This document shows positions 10,748 to 23,313 of a DNA stretch of 64,000 nt, one piece after another (the stretch's first letter is position 1; every line of letters starts with the position of its first letter). The DNA comes from Adineta steineri (Eukaryota; Rotifera; Eurotatoria; Adinetida; Adinetidae). The notes under the pieces were generated by a model. That model made no database searches, was not told where the DNA came from, and was given only the letters and a program-made list of their open reading frames with translations. Both the position numbers and the translations under genes were made by a program. Where the stretch lies: positions 234,847-298,846 of the forward strand of contig CAJNOI010000115.1 in NCBI GenBank assembly GCA_905250115.1. The letters run 5' to 3'.

Positions 10748-12559
10748 ATGAAACTACCCACTTGGTTATATGCAGATCATTCAGTTCAAGATTTATCGGG
10801 ACGTGAAGCATTTTTAAGCAATGAAGATTTGAAACCAGTTGAACCTGCACGACGTCTTTGGGGCCCATGGAATTTTGTTGCATTTTGGCTTGCTGATTCA
10901 ATTAATATTAATACATGGATGATTATTTCAGGTATGATTATCGGTGGTTTGAGTTGGTGGGAAGCATGGCTTTGTACTTGGATTGGTTACACATTTTCAG
11001 CTGTTTTCATCTGTTTATCTGGAAGAATTGGTGCAACATATCATATCTCATTTCCAATTGTCAGTCGATCTTCTTTTGGTTTATTTGGATCATTATGGCC
11101 TGTTTTCAATCGAAGTTTCATGGCATGTGTATGGTATGGTGTTCAAGCATGGTTAGGTGGAAAATGTATTGTACTTATTTTTCGATGTATCTGTCTTTCA
11201 TATGAAACATTACCAAATACTCTACCGGCATCATTTGGTACGAATACGCGAGATTTCATTGGTTTTATTGTTTTTTGGGCACTTTCATTGATTGCAATCT
11301 GGTTTCCAGTGCAGAAAATACGAATACTATTCACGGTTAAATCAATTGTTGTACCTATTGCAGCTTTAATATTCTTCATTTGGAGCTTAGTGAAAGCAAA
11401 GGGCCTTGGCCCTGTTATCCATCAACCGGGAACGTTGACAGGTAAGCATATGTAGGTATTAGAAGAATGACATATAGACATTTTTGTGAAGGCTAATGAA
11501 AATCAAAAATCAACAAATTTTGAATGGGAGTGTTTTTTTGTTTTTTTTATAGACGTAAGAATAACTCGAATTATATCAATGCATTTTTCTTTTACAGGCA
11601 GTGCACATGGTTGGGCTTGGATGAGTGGAATTATGAGTTGTGTTTCAAATTTTGTTACACTCATTGTTAATAATCCAGATTATACTCGTTTTGCTACACG
11701 TCCATCAGCTGTTATCTTGCCACAATTACTTACAATTCCAATTGGTTTCTCAGTTACATGTTTTATTGGTATAATTGTTGGCTCATCATCCAAAGTAATT
11801 TTTGGTGAACCTATTTGGAATCCACTTGATCTCTTAGGTAAATTTCTCGACAGTCAACCAACAGGTGGAACACGTGCAGGTGTCTTTTTTATCGCATTAG
11901 CATTTGCATTAGCTCAGCTCGGTGTTAATATTGCAGCAAATTCTGTATCAGCAGGATCTGATTTAACGGCAATTTTACCAAAATTTCTTAACATAAGACG
12001 ATCTGGTTACATCTGTGCCGTAGTTGGTTTAATTATTTGTCCCTGGAATCTTCTCTCTAATTCTTCAACATTTACAACTTATTTATCTGCATACTCGACT
12101 TTTCTCTCATCAGTCCTTGGTGTTATGATAACCGACTATTATATTGTACGAAAAGGTTATCTAAAAGTAAAAGATCTATATTCAGGATCAAAAGAAGATG
12201 CCTATTACTTTACACATGGTATAAATTGGCGAGCATATGTTGCCTATATTGTAGGAATTCTCATTAACATCTTTGGATTTGCAGACGCAGTAGGAATATA
12301 CAGTTTAATTGCAGCACGCAATATGTATCATTTAAATTTCTATTTGGGTTTTATTGTTTCGTCACTTCTATACTATGGATTATGCAAGTTAAGTCCAATA
12401 CCAGCATGTGGTACAGAATGGCCAAGTGAAGTTATTGACAATGATGAGAAGGATGATAATATTATTGTTCTTAAAGTTGTACCACTGGACAAGGAAGACC
12501 AGAGTACTTATGTTAACATACAAGATCAAGAAACACTCGACAAAGTTTGTCGTTTATAA
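10748..12559 (+). CDS. NCS1-family nucleobase/allantoin permease of fungal (Fur) type
   Basis: Exons are 10748-11441 and 11598-12559 (intron 156 nt, phase 1), 551 aa. The start is fixed by an in-frame TAA at 10739-10741. NCS1 proteins are 12-TM cation-coupled importers of uracil, cytosine, purines, allantoin, uridine or thiamine. Signature regions here are NEDLKPVEPARRLWGPWNF followed by FWLADSININTW in TM1, GRIGATYHISFPIVSRSSFG after TM2-3, and WMSGIMSCVSNFVTLIVNNP leading to the family hallmark NPDYTRFA. ANSVSAGSDLTAILPKFLNI matches TM8, and INWRAY precedes the last helices. Order and spacing match the Fur4/Dal4/Fui1 branch of fungi and plants rather than bacterial CodB. The acidic C-tail (NDEKDDN) resembles regulated fungal tails. 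Animals normally have no NCS1 transporter, so this is probably horizontally acquired, although it carries an intron and rotifer-like codon use. Substrate cannot be read from the sequence. Confidence 0.93.
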
Positions 12560-13330
12560 AACAAAATCCCCAAAATAAATGCAAACAATCTTTTTTTATA
12601 TAATAATATATATAATCATGTAGTTTTCTTTTTTTTTGCTGTTGTAAATTATACATTTTTTAAGTTCATAATTATTTTTGTCAATAAACAAAATTATGCT
12701 CTGAGGAAGAAGTATGAACGTGAATATTTTCAAGACTTTGTCTTCGATAAACTATATTTCAAATTATGAGCATATAACTGTAGTTTTTCGAAAGTATAAA
12801 TTTTATTAGTACTTCTTCTCTTGTGTCAATATGTTTATTAAGATAAATCATTTATTTTGATCATGAGAACATTTTCAAATATATCTGTTTATCAGTGATG
12901 ATATAATCAATCGTCGAGTAAATATTATTTTTCATAGAGGCATGTACTGAAGTTTCTCATTGTCTTATATTAAATATTGTATCTTTTTATTTTATTATAC
13001 AAATTAAATTCATATAGCATTAAAATATGTTTTTCAATGTTATATTCGTTAGTATATAAATGAAAACTATACACTAGTTTTCTTTTGATTATTATTATAA
13101 ATAATTCAATTAATGAAAGATTGATAAGTTTCTTTTTCAAGTAAGAATTGTTGAGTTTATTAATTATCAAGTTCTGTCAAAAAGAAAAAGGATACAAGCA
13201 ATATCTTTATCAACATAAAACCTATAACAGACATTGATATTAATTAGACAAGAAGATAGAAATAACTTCTTAGATTATACATATATTGATAAGAAATATA
13301 TAACATGAATTTTATTTTTCTAGAAAAATT
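12560..13330. other. Intergenic region
   Basis: About 770 bases between two plus-strand genes. It includes an AATAAA signal for the permease near 12573 and a TTTTTCTAG acceptor-like site at 13314-13322, just before the esterase start. No coding potential apart from an A/T-rich chance ORF. Confidence 0.45.
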
Positions 13331-15766
13331 ATGTTTTATCATATAATTTTATTATTATTATCATCAATATTTTATTCGATTTCTACTGTTCATTTATTGA
13401 ATACAACATCAGGTATATATGTTGGTCGTACAGTTAAATATCGTAATACAATTGTTCAACAATATTTGGGTATTGAATATGGTAGAATTAGACAACGTTT
13501 TGAACGAGCAGAACCAATTATTCGTCAGAATGATTCAATTATTAATGCTACATCATTTGGAAGTGTATGTAAACCAACAATAAGTTCATGTACAACAAAT
13601 ACGAGTGGACTTCTATTAACAACTTCATGTGCAATTAATTATGGAATATTTTCTATAAAATCAAAACCAACTGAACAATGCCTTTTTCTAAATATTTTTA
13701 TACCGATGACAATAGATAATAATAATAAAACAAAAAAAGCCATTTATATCTGGATTCATGGTGGTTCTGGTCAAGTTGGTACAGGAAATGTATTTGATGG
13801 AACTATTTTTGCTGCTTTAGGAGATATAATTGTTGTAACATTTAATTATCGTTTGAATCTTTTTGGATTTCTTTCTTCAGGTGATGAACGTTTAGAAGGT
13901 AATCTTGGTTTATATGATCAATTAATGGTACTTGATTGGATATATAATAATAGTAAAGTATTAGGTGGTGATAGTCAACGTATAACAATTGGTGGTCATT
14001 CAGCTGGTGCACCCTATGCTTATTATTTAGCATTATCACCATTTAATCGTGGTCGAATACGTCGTTTAATATTGCAAAGTGGTTGTCCATTTAATATTTG
14101 GTCACATATAAAAGCTGATCAAGCTATAGAAAAATTTAATATTGTTGCACAAGATAACCAATGTGAAATGATGATAACATTTGATGAAAAATTAAAATGT
14201 TTACGTGAAAAAGATTATCAGTCAATTGTTGAACATGAACATTATTCATATACAAGTGCTAATCACACAAATGTTGTTATTAATGGTAATTATATGAATA
14301 GATTTCAAGAAGAATTACATATAAATGATACATCATTAGCTAATATTGATATTCTTATGGGATCAAATGATGATGAAGGTAAAATAAAATTTTTATTTTC
14401 ATTAAAATTATGTTATATATTTTTAGGTATTTATGTTGCTATCGTACCTATTCTTATCGAACAACCTGATGACGAATTTATAATACTTAACAGTATGAAT
14501 TTTACTGAAATTTCATTAAAATTTCTTGCTGCAATGCAACCAAACAAAACTTGTTTACATGAACAAGCGTTAGAATTGTATGTATATGCTATAGACGAAA
14601 TTAGAATTCAGTAAAATTCGGAATTTGACCAGACAGAATTAGAATATTATCGATTTTGACTATAAAACTCGGTTAAAAATCAGTAAGGGAAATAGGTAAA
14701 AGGCTAAGATTAATAGTGAGGGTGAGGGCGAAGGTGTTGATGAGGATGATGAACTTTGAATGCGAGAGTGAGGAGGAGGGTAAAAGTGAAAGTGAGTAAT
14801 CGCGGGAAACCTCAGTTTTAGTCAAAATCTCATTGTTTATGAAAATTCTGGTGGTCTGAAATAGACTAACACTTGAATCCTGTACGACACACTCGCCCTC
14901 GCCCTAACTATTAGTCTTAGACTTTTACCTGTTTCCCTTACTGGTTTTTAACCAAGTTTTATAGTCGAAATCGATAATATTCTAATTTTGCCTACAATAT
15001 ATATATATATACATATTAAACTGATTGAAAAATATTTTTTCTATTTAGATATCATATTCGTAATATGTTAGATGATTGTTATCAATCACCCGATTGTTAT
15101 TGTTCAGCATTCTATAATTATTCTCGTCTTATAAGTGATGTTTTATTTTTAAATGATTATTATCGTTTTCTTACACATCGTATTAAATCTTCTTCCAATA
15201 GAACATTTCTTTATCAATATTCTTATCGTACATCACAAGAACATCCAACATTATGTAATGATTATTTACGTAAACATAATTTAGTTGGTCATTTTGCTGA
15301 ACTTGAATATACATGGGGTACACCATTATTATTTCAAACAAAAAAATTAATTCCATTAATTCAATATACTCCATATGAAAAGATGAATTATACAAATGAA
15401 CAAATTGAATTTAGTCAACAAATAATTGAACAATGGTCAAATTTTATTAAATATGGTAAACCATATAGTAAAAAATTTCAATATCAATGGAAACCATTTA
15501 TGAATATATCTAATGGAACAATTATGCATTTAAAACTTAATCAAAGTGAAATAAAACAATTTGAAATTCCATCAAATATATTATTTTGGATGAATGAATG
15601 TGTAACAATAGAAAATAATACAATAATTGATTTAAATAATCGGCAATTAATTGATGATATTTCGTTAACAGTATTTGTTTGTACTAGTTTACTTGTTATT
15701 TCTTTTACGATAAGTTCATCATTTGATGAATTCATTTTACGAGATCAACAAAAAACGGAAATATAA
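13331..15766 (+). CDS. Membrane-anchored type-B carboxylesterase / cholinesterase-like protein
   Basis: Exons are 13331-14378, 14427-14577 and 15049-15766, giving 638 aa; introns are phase 1 and phase 2. A signal peptide (FYHIILLLLSSIFYSIS) is followed by the alpha/beta-hydrolase fold: YLGIEYG, EQCLFLNIFIP, the oxyanion-hole region IWIHGGSGQVGTG, and NYRLNLFGFLSSGDERLEGN with NLGLYDQLMVLDWI. The nucleophile elbow is GGHSAGA (Ser about 224; most relatives have GESAGA). The acid is in GSNDDEG (Glu about 349) and the His in GHFAELEYTWG (about 481), so the triad looks complete and catalysis is likely. A C-terminal hydrophobic segment (LTVFVCTSLLVISFTI) probably anchors it in the membrane with a short cytoplasmic tail. 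Intron 2 (14578-15048) contains a palindromic repeat. Substrate class (choline ester, juvenile-hormone-like, xenobiotic) cannot be told. Confidence 0.9.
14634..14990. mobile_element. Foldback/MITE-like inverted repeat inside the esterase intron
   Basis: Left arm 14634 to about 14728 and right arm about 14894-14990 are near-perfect inverted copies of each other, about 95 bp long with roughly 10% mismatch. For example, ATTATCGATTTTGACTATAA in the left arm faces TTATAGTCGAAATCGATAAT in the right. The loop (about 165 bp) is richer in G+A (GTGAGGGTGAGGGCGAAGG). There is no coding capacity. The length, the long arms and the position inside an intron fit a non-autonomous foldback or MITE element. 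The outermost ends are hard to fix. Confidence 0.8.
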
Positions 15767-16448
15767 CAAAATAGTCACAATCAAAAAAATTACTTTTGAA
15801 TAAATGAAATCCTTGATAATTATAATAAGAGAAATACTTTCTAGGAACTAAAGTTGTAATTATTACTATAAGATGTGTTTAATATTAAATACTAACATCT
15901 ACATTCTTAACAGTTGTTTTAGTTTATAATTATTAAATAACGATTGATATATAATCTTAAAATTTATATTACATAATATTATGTCTCTGCTATATTGATA
16001 AACTCAATTATTCTAAATGTCGTTCACACAAAAAAGACCGGATACATTATTTAACTTGTTCTTTTTTTTAACATGATTCATTGCCATATAAATATTTGCT
16101 CGTAAATAAATGACATTAATCTTTCACTCTCATGATAAGTTTTCCTTTTTATACATTAAACACATTTTATTCATATTGATTGTTGATCAAATCCTTTAAC
16201 CGATATCGTGTATATATATATATATATACATACTTTTATCTACAGAACAGAACATAAGACTATAGTCAAGATTAATGTATGCATAAAAAAAATTTTTTTC
16301 CTATCCTGTTATAGTAGTATGTATTATATACGTTCTAACCAATCCTATTAGTCAGTTTCATTCATGCATACACTTAAATACTTCGATAATTATTCTCAAA
16401 AGAGCATTGAGGACACATATTGTTTTCGTATCATTCATATTTTTAGAT
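15767..16448. other. Intergenic region upstream of GPD2
   Basis: About 680 bases holding the esterase 3' end (AATAAA near 15800), a (TA)n run at about 16211-16229, and the GPD2 promoter. TTTTAG at 16441-16446 lies 2 nt before the GPD2 start and looks like an acceptor. Confidence 0.45.
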
Positions 16449-19400
16449 ATGTCTCGTACTTTTGGGCGTCGATTTGTTAAACATGGATTACTTATATGTA
16501 CATCAGCGTTGGGTACTGGTTATTTTGGTCAATATCTACTTGAGGTTAATAGAAATTTGTTGTAATCATAATTCGAATATTATTATTTTAGAAAAATAAA
16601 TTAAAAGCAGCAGAACCTGCAGTACATAAACCTGAAGTATGGTTAGATGATTTTCCAACACGTGAAGTACAAATAGATAAAATGTCCAATGAATCGGAAT
16701 ATGATATTGTAGTTATTGGTGGTGGTGCAACTGGTTGTGGAGTCGCTGTTGATGCAGCAAGTCGTGGTATGTTTTATATCGTTTCATAAATTTCATCTAT
16801 TATAAATTTTCATTGATTTTAATAAGGTCTTAAAGTTGCATTAGTTGAAAAATATGATTTCAGTAGTGGTACATCATCACGATCAACAAAATTAATACAT
16901 GGTGGTGTTCGATATTTACAAAAGGCTATTATGCAATTTGATCGAGAACAGGTAAGATTTAAAACAAATGCTATCATATTTATTTTTAATATGATTTATC
17001 AAATTTAGTATTATATGGTAAAAGAAGCTTTGTATGAACGTGGTAATCTTCTTAAAATAGCTCCACATTTATCATATCCATTACCTATAATGTTACCTAT
17101 TTATAAGTAAATATAAAGAACAAAAAAATAGATTCTTTGATATTAAAGATTTTATTTAGATGGTATCTTTTACCATATTATTATGTTGGTTTAAAAGCAT
17201 ATGATTTTGTATCGGGTCGACAATTACTTCGATGGTCTTATATAATATCGAAAAAGAAAGCGTTAGAATTATTTCCGATGTTAAAAAAAGAAAAACTTGT
17301 TGGTGGAATTGTTTATTATGATGGACAACATAATGATGCAAGAATGAATATAGCATTAGCATTTACAGCAGCACGTATGGGTGCAAATATTGCAAATCAT
17401 TGTGTTGTTACAGAATTAATACATGAAAATATTCGAGTTGACAATGATCACGGACAACCAGAAACGAAAAAAGTTATTCGTGGTGTTAAATGTTTTGATC
17501 GATATCAAAGTATATTATAAAGAAAAATTGATTTTCGATCAAAAATAATTCATTGAAATTTTAGATAAAGAATTTACAATACGAACAAAATGTGTCGTCA
17601 ATGCTACAGGACCATATACTGATGAAATTCGACACTTAGATGATAAATCAATGCCAAAAATTTGTCAACCATCAGCTGGTGTTCATATTGTATTACCTGA
17701 TTATTATAGTCCGAATAATATGGGTCTTCTTGATCCAAATACATCTGATGGACGTGTTATTTTCTTTTTACCTTGGCAAAAACATACAATGGCTGGTTTG
17801 TATAATCAATTAATCGATATAATTTTAATTTTACTATTTTTTGAAATATTTAATTAGGTACAACTGATACACAATGTGATGTAACTGATTATCCATCACC
17901 ATCAACAGAAGATGTAGATTTTATATTAGGTGAAGTAAAAAATTATCTTTCATCTGATGTTCAAGTACGTCGTGGTGACGTTTTAGCAGCATGGTCTGGC
18001 ATTCGACCGCTTGTTCTCAATCCTAATAAAAAAGATACACAATCAATTGCACGAAATCATATTCTTCATGTCAGTGATTCAGGTCTTGTGACAATTGGAG
18101 GTAAAAATTATATACATATAAACAGAGGAACTCTAGTTAATTCTGTAGAGAAGATCTTAAAAACAAAATAAAATAGAGAGTTTAATAAGATTTTATTTTG
18201 TCTTCTATAATATCTAATTAATAATCCAACGTTACTCTATAGTTACCTTATATTAATGCTATTATTAGATTCTACGAGACTTCGGTTATTTATATCCTAT
18301 ATTAATCTATATAATGTACGTTAATCATAGACGATGAAGACAATAAAACTCGTCCATTTTAATATAATTAGTTTTTGAACTGTCAACAAGTAAACGGAAA
18401 CTTTGACATTTCAGCTTGAGAAATCTCATCGGACATGACATAATCTTAAAGAAGTGAAAAGAGTATATGTTAACCTCTATTCTTTTTTTGTCCTTCACAT
18501 TGTCTGCTCTATTGAAACTGAGAAGTATTTAAATATAAATTAAATATTTATTAGTTCATAAAAGGAACACACAGGTTCCTGTTAAATAACCTATAACACT
18601 AAGAATATTTTATGTAAGTGCTTTAGGCTTAATCTTTGAGTAATCCTACAAGATAAGATTAATATTCTATTAAATAGAATCTTAATTATATTAGGAGGAA
18701 AATGGACAACATATCGACAAATGGCTGAAGAAACAGTTGATCGATGTGTTGAATCAGCTAGTTTAAAAACTAAAAATGGTTGTGTAACAAAAGGTTTAAT
18801 TCTCAATGGTGGTGAAAAATGGACACCAACTTCATTTATTCGTCTTGTTCAAGATTATGGTGTTGATACTGAGGTTAGTTTTAAACAGAAAGAAAAATCA
18901 TATTTTTAAAAAATTCTTATAGGTAGCTATACATCTTTCAAATACATACGGTGATCAAGCTCATAAAGTAGCTGATTTATCATCACTAACTGGAAAACGA
19001 TGGCCTGTTATTGGTAAACGTTTACATGAAGAATTTCCATATATTGAAGCTGAAATAAGTTATGCTATAAAAGAATATGCTCGTACAGCTGTTGATATTC
19101 TTGCACGACGTACTCGTCTTTCATTTTTAAATGTAATTGCTGCTGAAGAAGCTCTACCTAATATAATACAAATAATGGCTAAAGAATTACATTGGGACGA
19201 ACAAAAACAAAAAGTTTGAAGAAAAAAAAAAGAAATAAATATGTTGTTTTATTTCTTCTCATTTATTTTCATTAATAGGAAGAAACAGATCGAGCAAAAA
19301 CATTTTTATTGCGTGAAATGGGTCTTAATTTAAAACGTGATATGCGTCAAAACGTACCGATTGATTTAACACGTGAAGAAATGAGTTACTATATGAAATA

Positions 19401-19797
19401 TTTCCGTCAAATTGATGTTGATAATAAAGGATTTTGTTCACATCGTGATTTAAAACGATATTTACAAGTAAATATATTATTATAACTTTCTTTTTTCAAT
19501 TGAATTCTATCTTGTTTTTTTTTTATAGAAGTCGAATAATGAAATAACAGATGAAGAATTTCGTATATTAATGCAGGAAGTAGATCAAAATCAAAATGGT
19601 ATTATTGAAACAGAAGAATTTCTTCAAGTAAAATTTATTTAACCTATTTAATTTAATTCTATAAACTTTTCTTTTTTTGCTAGTTAATGAGTGCAATTAA
19701 ATCTGGCAATGTTACATCAAGTCATTTTCCTAAAGCTGCTAAAATTGATAAAATCAAAACTAAACTATCACCAGAAAGAAGTGGTGGTGGTATTTAA
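16449..19797 (+). CDS. GPD2: Mitochondrial FAD-dependent glycerol-3-phosphate dehydrogenase
   Basis: Twelve coding exons: 16449-16544, 16592-16766, 16827-16951, 17009-17106, 17160-17509, 17565-17795, 17858-18100, 18695-18873, 18923-19213, 19279-19467, 19529-19627 and 19684-19797. They give 729 aa, against 727 in human. The enzyme oxidises glycerol-3-phosphate to DHAP on the outer face of the inner mitochondrial membrane and passes electrons to ubiquinone. Visible parts are a short N-terminal targeting segment ([12 protein letters not shown]), the FAD dinucleotide fold [51 protein letters not shown] and [17 protein letters not shown]. Two C-terminal EF-hands follow ([13 protein letters not shown] and [13 protein letters not shown]), so calcium activation is expected, as in animal GPD2. 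All junctions keep phase. Intron 7 (18101-18694, 594 nt) is far longer than the others and contains small hairpins. Donors after exons 1 and 9 (GTTAAT, GTTTGA) are weak. Confidence 0.97.
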
Positions 19798-21744
19798 ACA
19801 TAATCAAATGCAATAGTTAATATTTGTATAGTTATCTTTCCTGTTTCTCTTCAATATTTTTTTTATATTTAAAACGACGTCACTATGAACATACATACAT
19901 AAACCCACGTACACAAGTTCATACAATCAATCAAAATATGTCTTAAAATAAAAACCCACGCATAAATATTGTATGCATTTGCTACAAACTATTATCCAGA
20001 CTTTGTTATTTGTCAGTTTAGGAAGATCGTCAAGACAAAGACCATACGCTTTCAGTTTTTTCTTCTTCTTCTTTTATTCTCTCTTTTTTTTTATCTTTTA
20101 CTATTCTATTTTGAGTAATCTTCGAGGGAAAATATGTCTTCTCTTTTATTTCCTTTTGCTACCTGTTCTACATTTTCCATTAAAAAGATGTTCTTTACTT
20201 AGTAAAAGACACTTGTACGTAAGAAGACATCATTAGAAAAGAAATAATTTGTGTTCTTGTTCCTTGCTTATATGCGTGTCACATTCAGAAAATGTTGAGA
20301 TCGTAAATGAATGTGAGCATGTGCAGTTTTCTCATATTTCTTGGATTATTCAAGTACTTATTGAAGAAATGAGACCACGTGCTAAGAACAGATGAATGAC
20401 ACGTTAGAATATATATATATATGCAGCAGCAGCAGCAGCTTGTTTCAATGTTTCATGTTGTCTATCATCACTATAAACCAATGTTAGATATAACAACGCA
20501 CGCAAATTAGGCGTTACTCAAGGAGAGAAAAAAAAGGAAAGAAGGAAAAAAAGAAAACCGGGTCGATGAAAAGAGAACGAGAGGAAAAAAGGGTTAAAGT
20601 AAAAGAGAATCTGGCCATTGCAGGGGTATATTAAAAGAACGAAAGCAATAGTCGACGACGTCGTTTTAGCATCAATAACAAGCATTTCTCGTTTTTCTTT
20701 TTTCGAAAAAAATATATATAAAAAAAAAAAAGTCGCGACCGACTGGTCTCTGTTGTGCTGCCAAGACTGCGTCATCGCCTTTTTGTTTCAAAGCGAGAGG
20801 AAGAAGAAAAAAGAAATAAGAAAATCTCAGGACAAACGCGCGCGCGCGCACACACACACATACAAAATATACGCACACGTACACAAGCTCGTCATCATCA
20901 TCCTGTGCTAGTTAGACAAATAAACAACATACCGTTTGTTTGTCATCACCTACTCTCTTTTTTTATATTATTGTCATTAATTGAGGTAAAAACAACAAAA
21001 GCAAAAAATTTACACACTCTTTCAGGTAAGTTATATATATATATATATATATATATGCATATATATATACACATTTGTATATATTTATATCTAGTAGAAA
21101 TAAATTGGTAGGTTTTATTTTTGTGTAGTATAGAAGAAAACAAAAAATGCGAGCACTTGACGAAAATATTTATTTATACCAATTTACTGTGATTTGATTA
21201 ATATTAGACATGATTTTTCGATCTAGATAATACAGAGCAGAAGAACATTTATAGACTCGATCAACCATCGAATAATTTGAATATATATATTTTACTTACA
21301 GAAAGCTTACAAATGATGAGGATGAAAGGGAACTATGCTCGAATGACGTTCATAAAATATTTCTGATGAGAGAATAACTATATCTGTTTGATGTATTTTA
21401 GATTTTGTCCAAAAAAACGACTATGCGCACGAATAAATTCTTTTTTAACGCTAGTTGATTAAAAGCAAAATGATTACTCATTAGACATGAACATAGGAAT
21501 AAAACTTATTCACAGCTAAAATCTCGAGAAAATGAACTTTTATATATATAAATTTTTTTTACTAGTATGAACATACACTATTCATATTTAAAAATAGATC
21601 TCATGTTAAGGAGGTTATATGAGAAAGTCAGATATACATCTCACTCTATATATCTAATATCATTGACTATAAGATGCGGTGACCTTTTTTTCATAGATTC
21701 ATTTGTTTTCAGTAGATTTTTGAAATATATTTTTTTATTATAGA
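19798..21744. other. MEF2 5' region with simple repeats and a probable leader exon/intron
   Basis: About 1.9 kb between GPD2 and the MEF2 start. It contains the GPD2 poly(A) signal near 19946, a (GCA)5 run at about 20422-20438, a CG/CA run CGCGCGCGCGCACACACACACA at about 20839-20860, and an AT dinucleotide run at 21033-21056. TTTCAG|GTAAGT gives a good donor at 21026, and TATTATAG ends at 21743, one base before AATG. An untranslated exon ending at 21025 with an intron 21026-21743 is therefore plausible. The acceptor could equally be a spliced-leader site. Several long ORFs here are translations of simple sequence. Confidence 0.5.
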
Positions 21745-22525
21745 ATGGGAAGAAAAAAAATTCAAATATCGAAAATAACTGACGAACGTAATCGTCAAGT
21801 GACGTTTACAAAACGAAAATTTGGTTTGATGAAAAAAGCGTATGAATTAAGTGTTTTATGTGATTGTGAAATAGCGCTCATTATATTCAATTCGTCCAAT
21901 AAACTTTTCCAATATGCATCAACGGATATGGACAAAATCTTGCTCAAATATACCGAATATAATGAACCACATGAAAGTCGAACAAATAATGAGATTGTAC
22001 AAGTAAGAAATAAAAATTAAATTTTTCCTAAAAATTATTTTCTCATGTTTTTTATTTTAGATTCTTAATAAAAAAGAATCGAAAAATCTTGATCAAAATG
22101 ATAGTGATAATGATATGGACGATGAAAGTGCTAATGAAATGGACAGTAATCATCCAGTTCCATCTCATCATCATCTTGATTCGACATTAAATGATTCAAG
22201 AAAACGTACTAATCAAGTCAGAATAATAATAAAAAACTCCATATTCAAATTTTTATTTTTTGAAATCATATTTTAGTCTCATCAAACAGGTAACTATCAT
22301 TCATCTTTACCAATGGTTAATGGTATTGGACAACAAACAGCACAACAACAAAATTTTTTATCAGGTTAGTTAATTATTTCGTTTTTTGCAAAAATTTTTA
22401 TTTCATTTTTTTGTATTAAAATTTAGTTCATGGAACAACTGGTATTGATGCATCGTCTTCACCATCACCACAATCGACATATTCACCGCAAAGTTCACCA
22501 AGTGAATCACGTACAAGTCCATCAA

Positions 22526-22557
<32 letters not shown>

Positions 22558-23313
22558 TCAACGTCAAATATAAATAATAAATTTTCAATGAATTCTAATA
22601 GTGGAACATCATTGACCATTGTTCCCTCACATGTCACATCTCATCATAATGATTTGACAGGAGTAGGAGGAGGAGCGACAAGTCGACTAAATGGTAAATT
22701 TCATTTTGCATTATTTGATCTATTCAAATTAAACTATGAGAATACTATATTTTAGCTGATTTTACACTGAATACAGCTAGTGGTGGTGTTGAAAGTAATA
22801 ATTTTCTTCCATGGCATGCATCATCTCATTCGTCCTTGGCTGCTGCACTTCAAATGAACACATTACCATTAGGGTAAATCGTGCGCTTTTGAACAGTCAT
22901 GAAATATAAAAAAAAGATGTATTTATAACTTTTTTTTTTAATCTAGCATGATGAATTATGATATGCAACAAGCATTATGTGCTTCGCCATCGGCGACAAA
23001 TAATAATCCAAATCGTGTTAGTCCACATTTATATTATCAACAGCAACACCATCTTCATCAGCAACAACAGCAGCAGCAACAACAACAACAACAACATCAT
23101 CGTACGAAAAATGAACCATTTTCACCACCTATTTCACATGGATCAAATAATATTCGTTCATCTATAAACGATACAAATTCCAATCATCCAATGTCAAAAA
23201 CTCCTATTCCTCAACAACAACGATCAGTTGATTATGCTAATTCATCTCCAATACTAAAACCAACACTTAAACATGCTCGTTTTGATCCACCAGTTTGGCC
23301 GAATCCAACTTGA
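21745..23313 (+). CDS. MEF2: MADS-box transcription factor MEF2
   Basis: Exons are 21745-22002, 22061-22216, 22277-22364, 22427-22693, 22756-22873 and 22947-23313, giving 417 aa. Residues 1-57 are the MADS box ([20 protein letters not shown] onward, [20 protein letters not shown]). The MEF2 domain follows ([30 protein letters not shown] spliced to ILNKKES). This defines a MEF2 subfamily DNA-binding and dimerisation module for the CTA(A/T)4TAG site. The rest is low-complexity transactivation sequence: an acidic stretch ([15 protein letters not shown]), Ser/Pro-rich [20 protein letters not shown], and two glutamine runs encoded by CAA/CAG, plus a [12 protein letters not shown] segment of the kind MAP kinases or sumoylation use (KxEP with SP). 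It ends PVWPNPT. MEF2 governs muscle and neural differentiation in animals. Confidence 0.96.

Noticed and set aside
20518-21143. Several overlapping open frames on both strands upstream of MEF2
   Set aside because: They translate simple repeats and poly(A/T) tracts.
22403-22637. Poly-Val and poly-Cys frames antisense to MEF2
   Set aside because: Antisense shadows of the CAA/CAG glutamine run.
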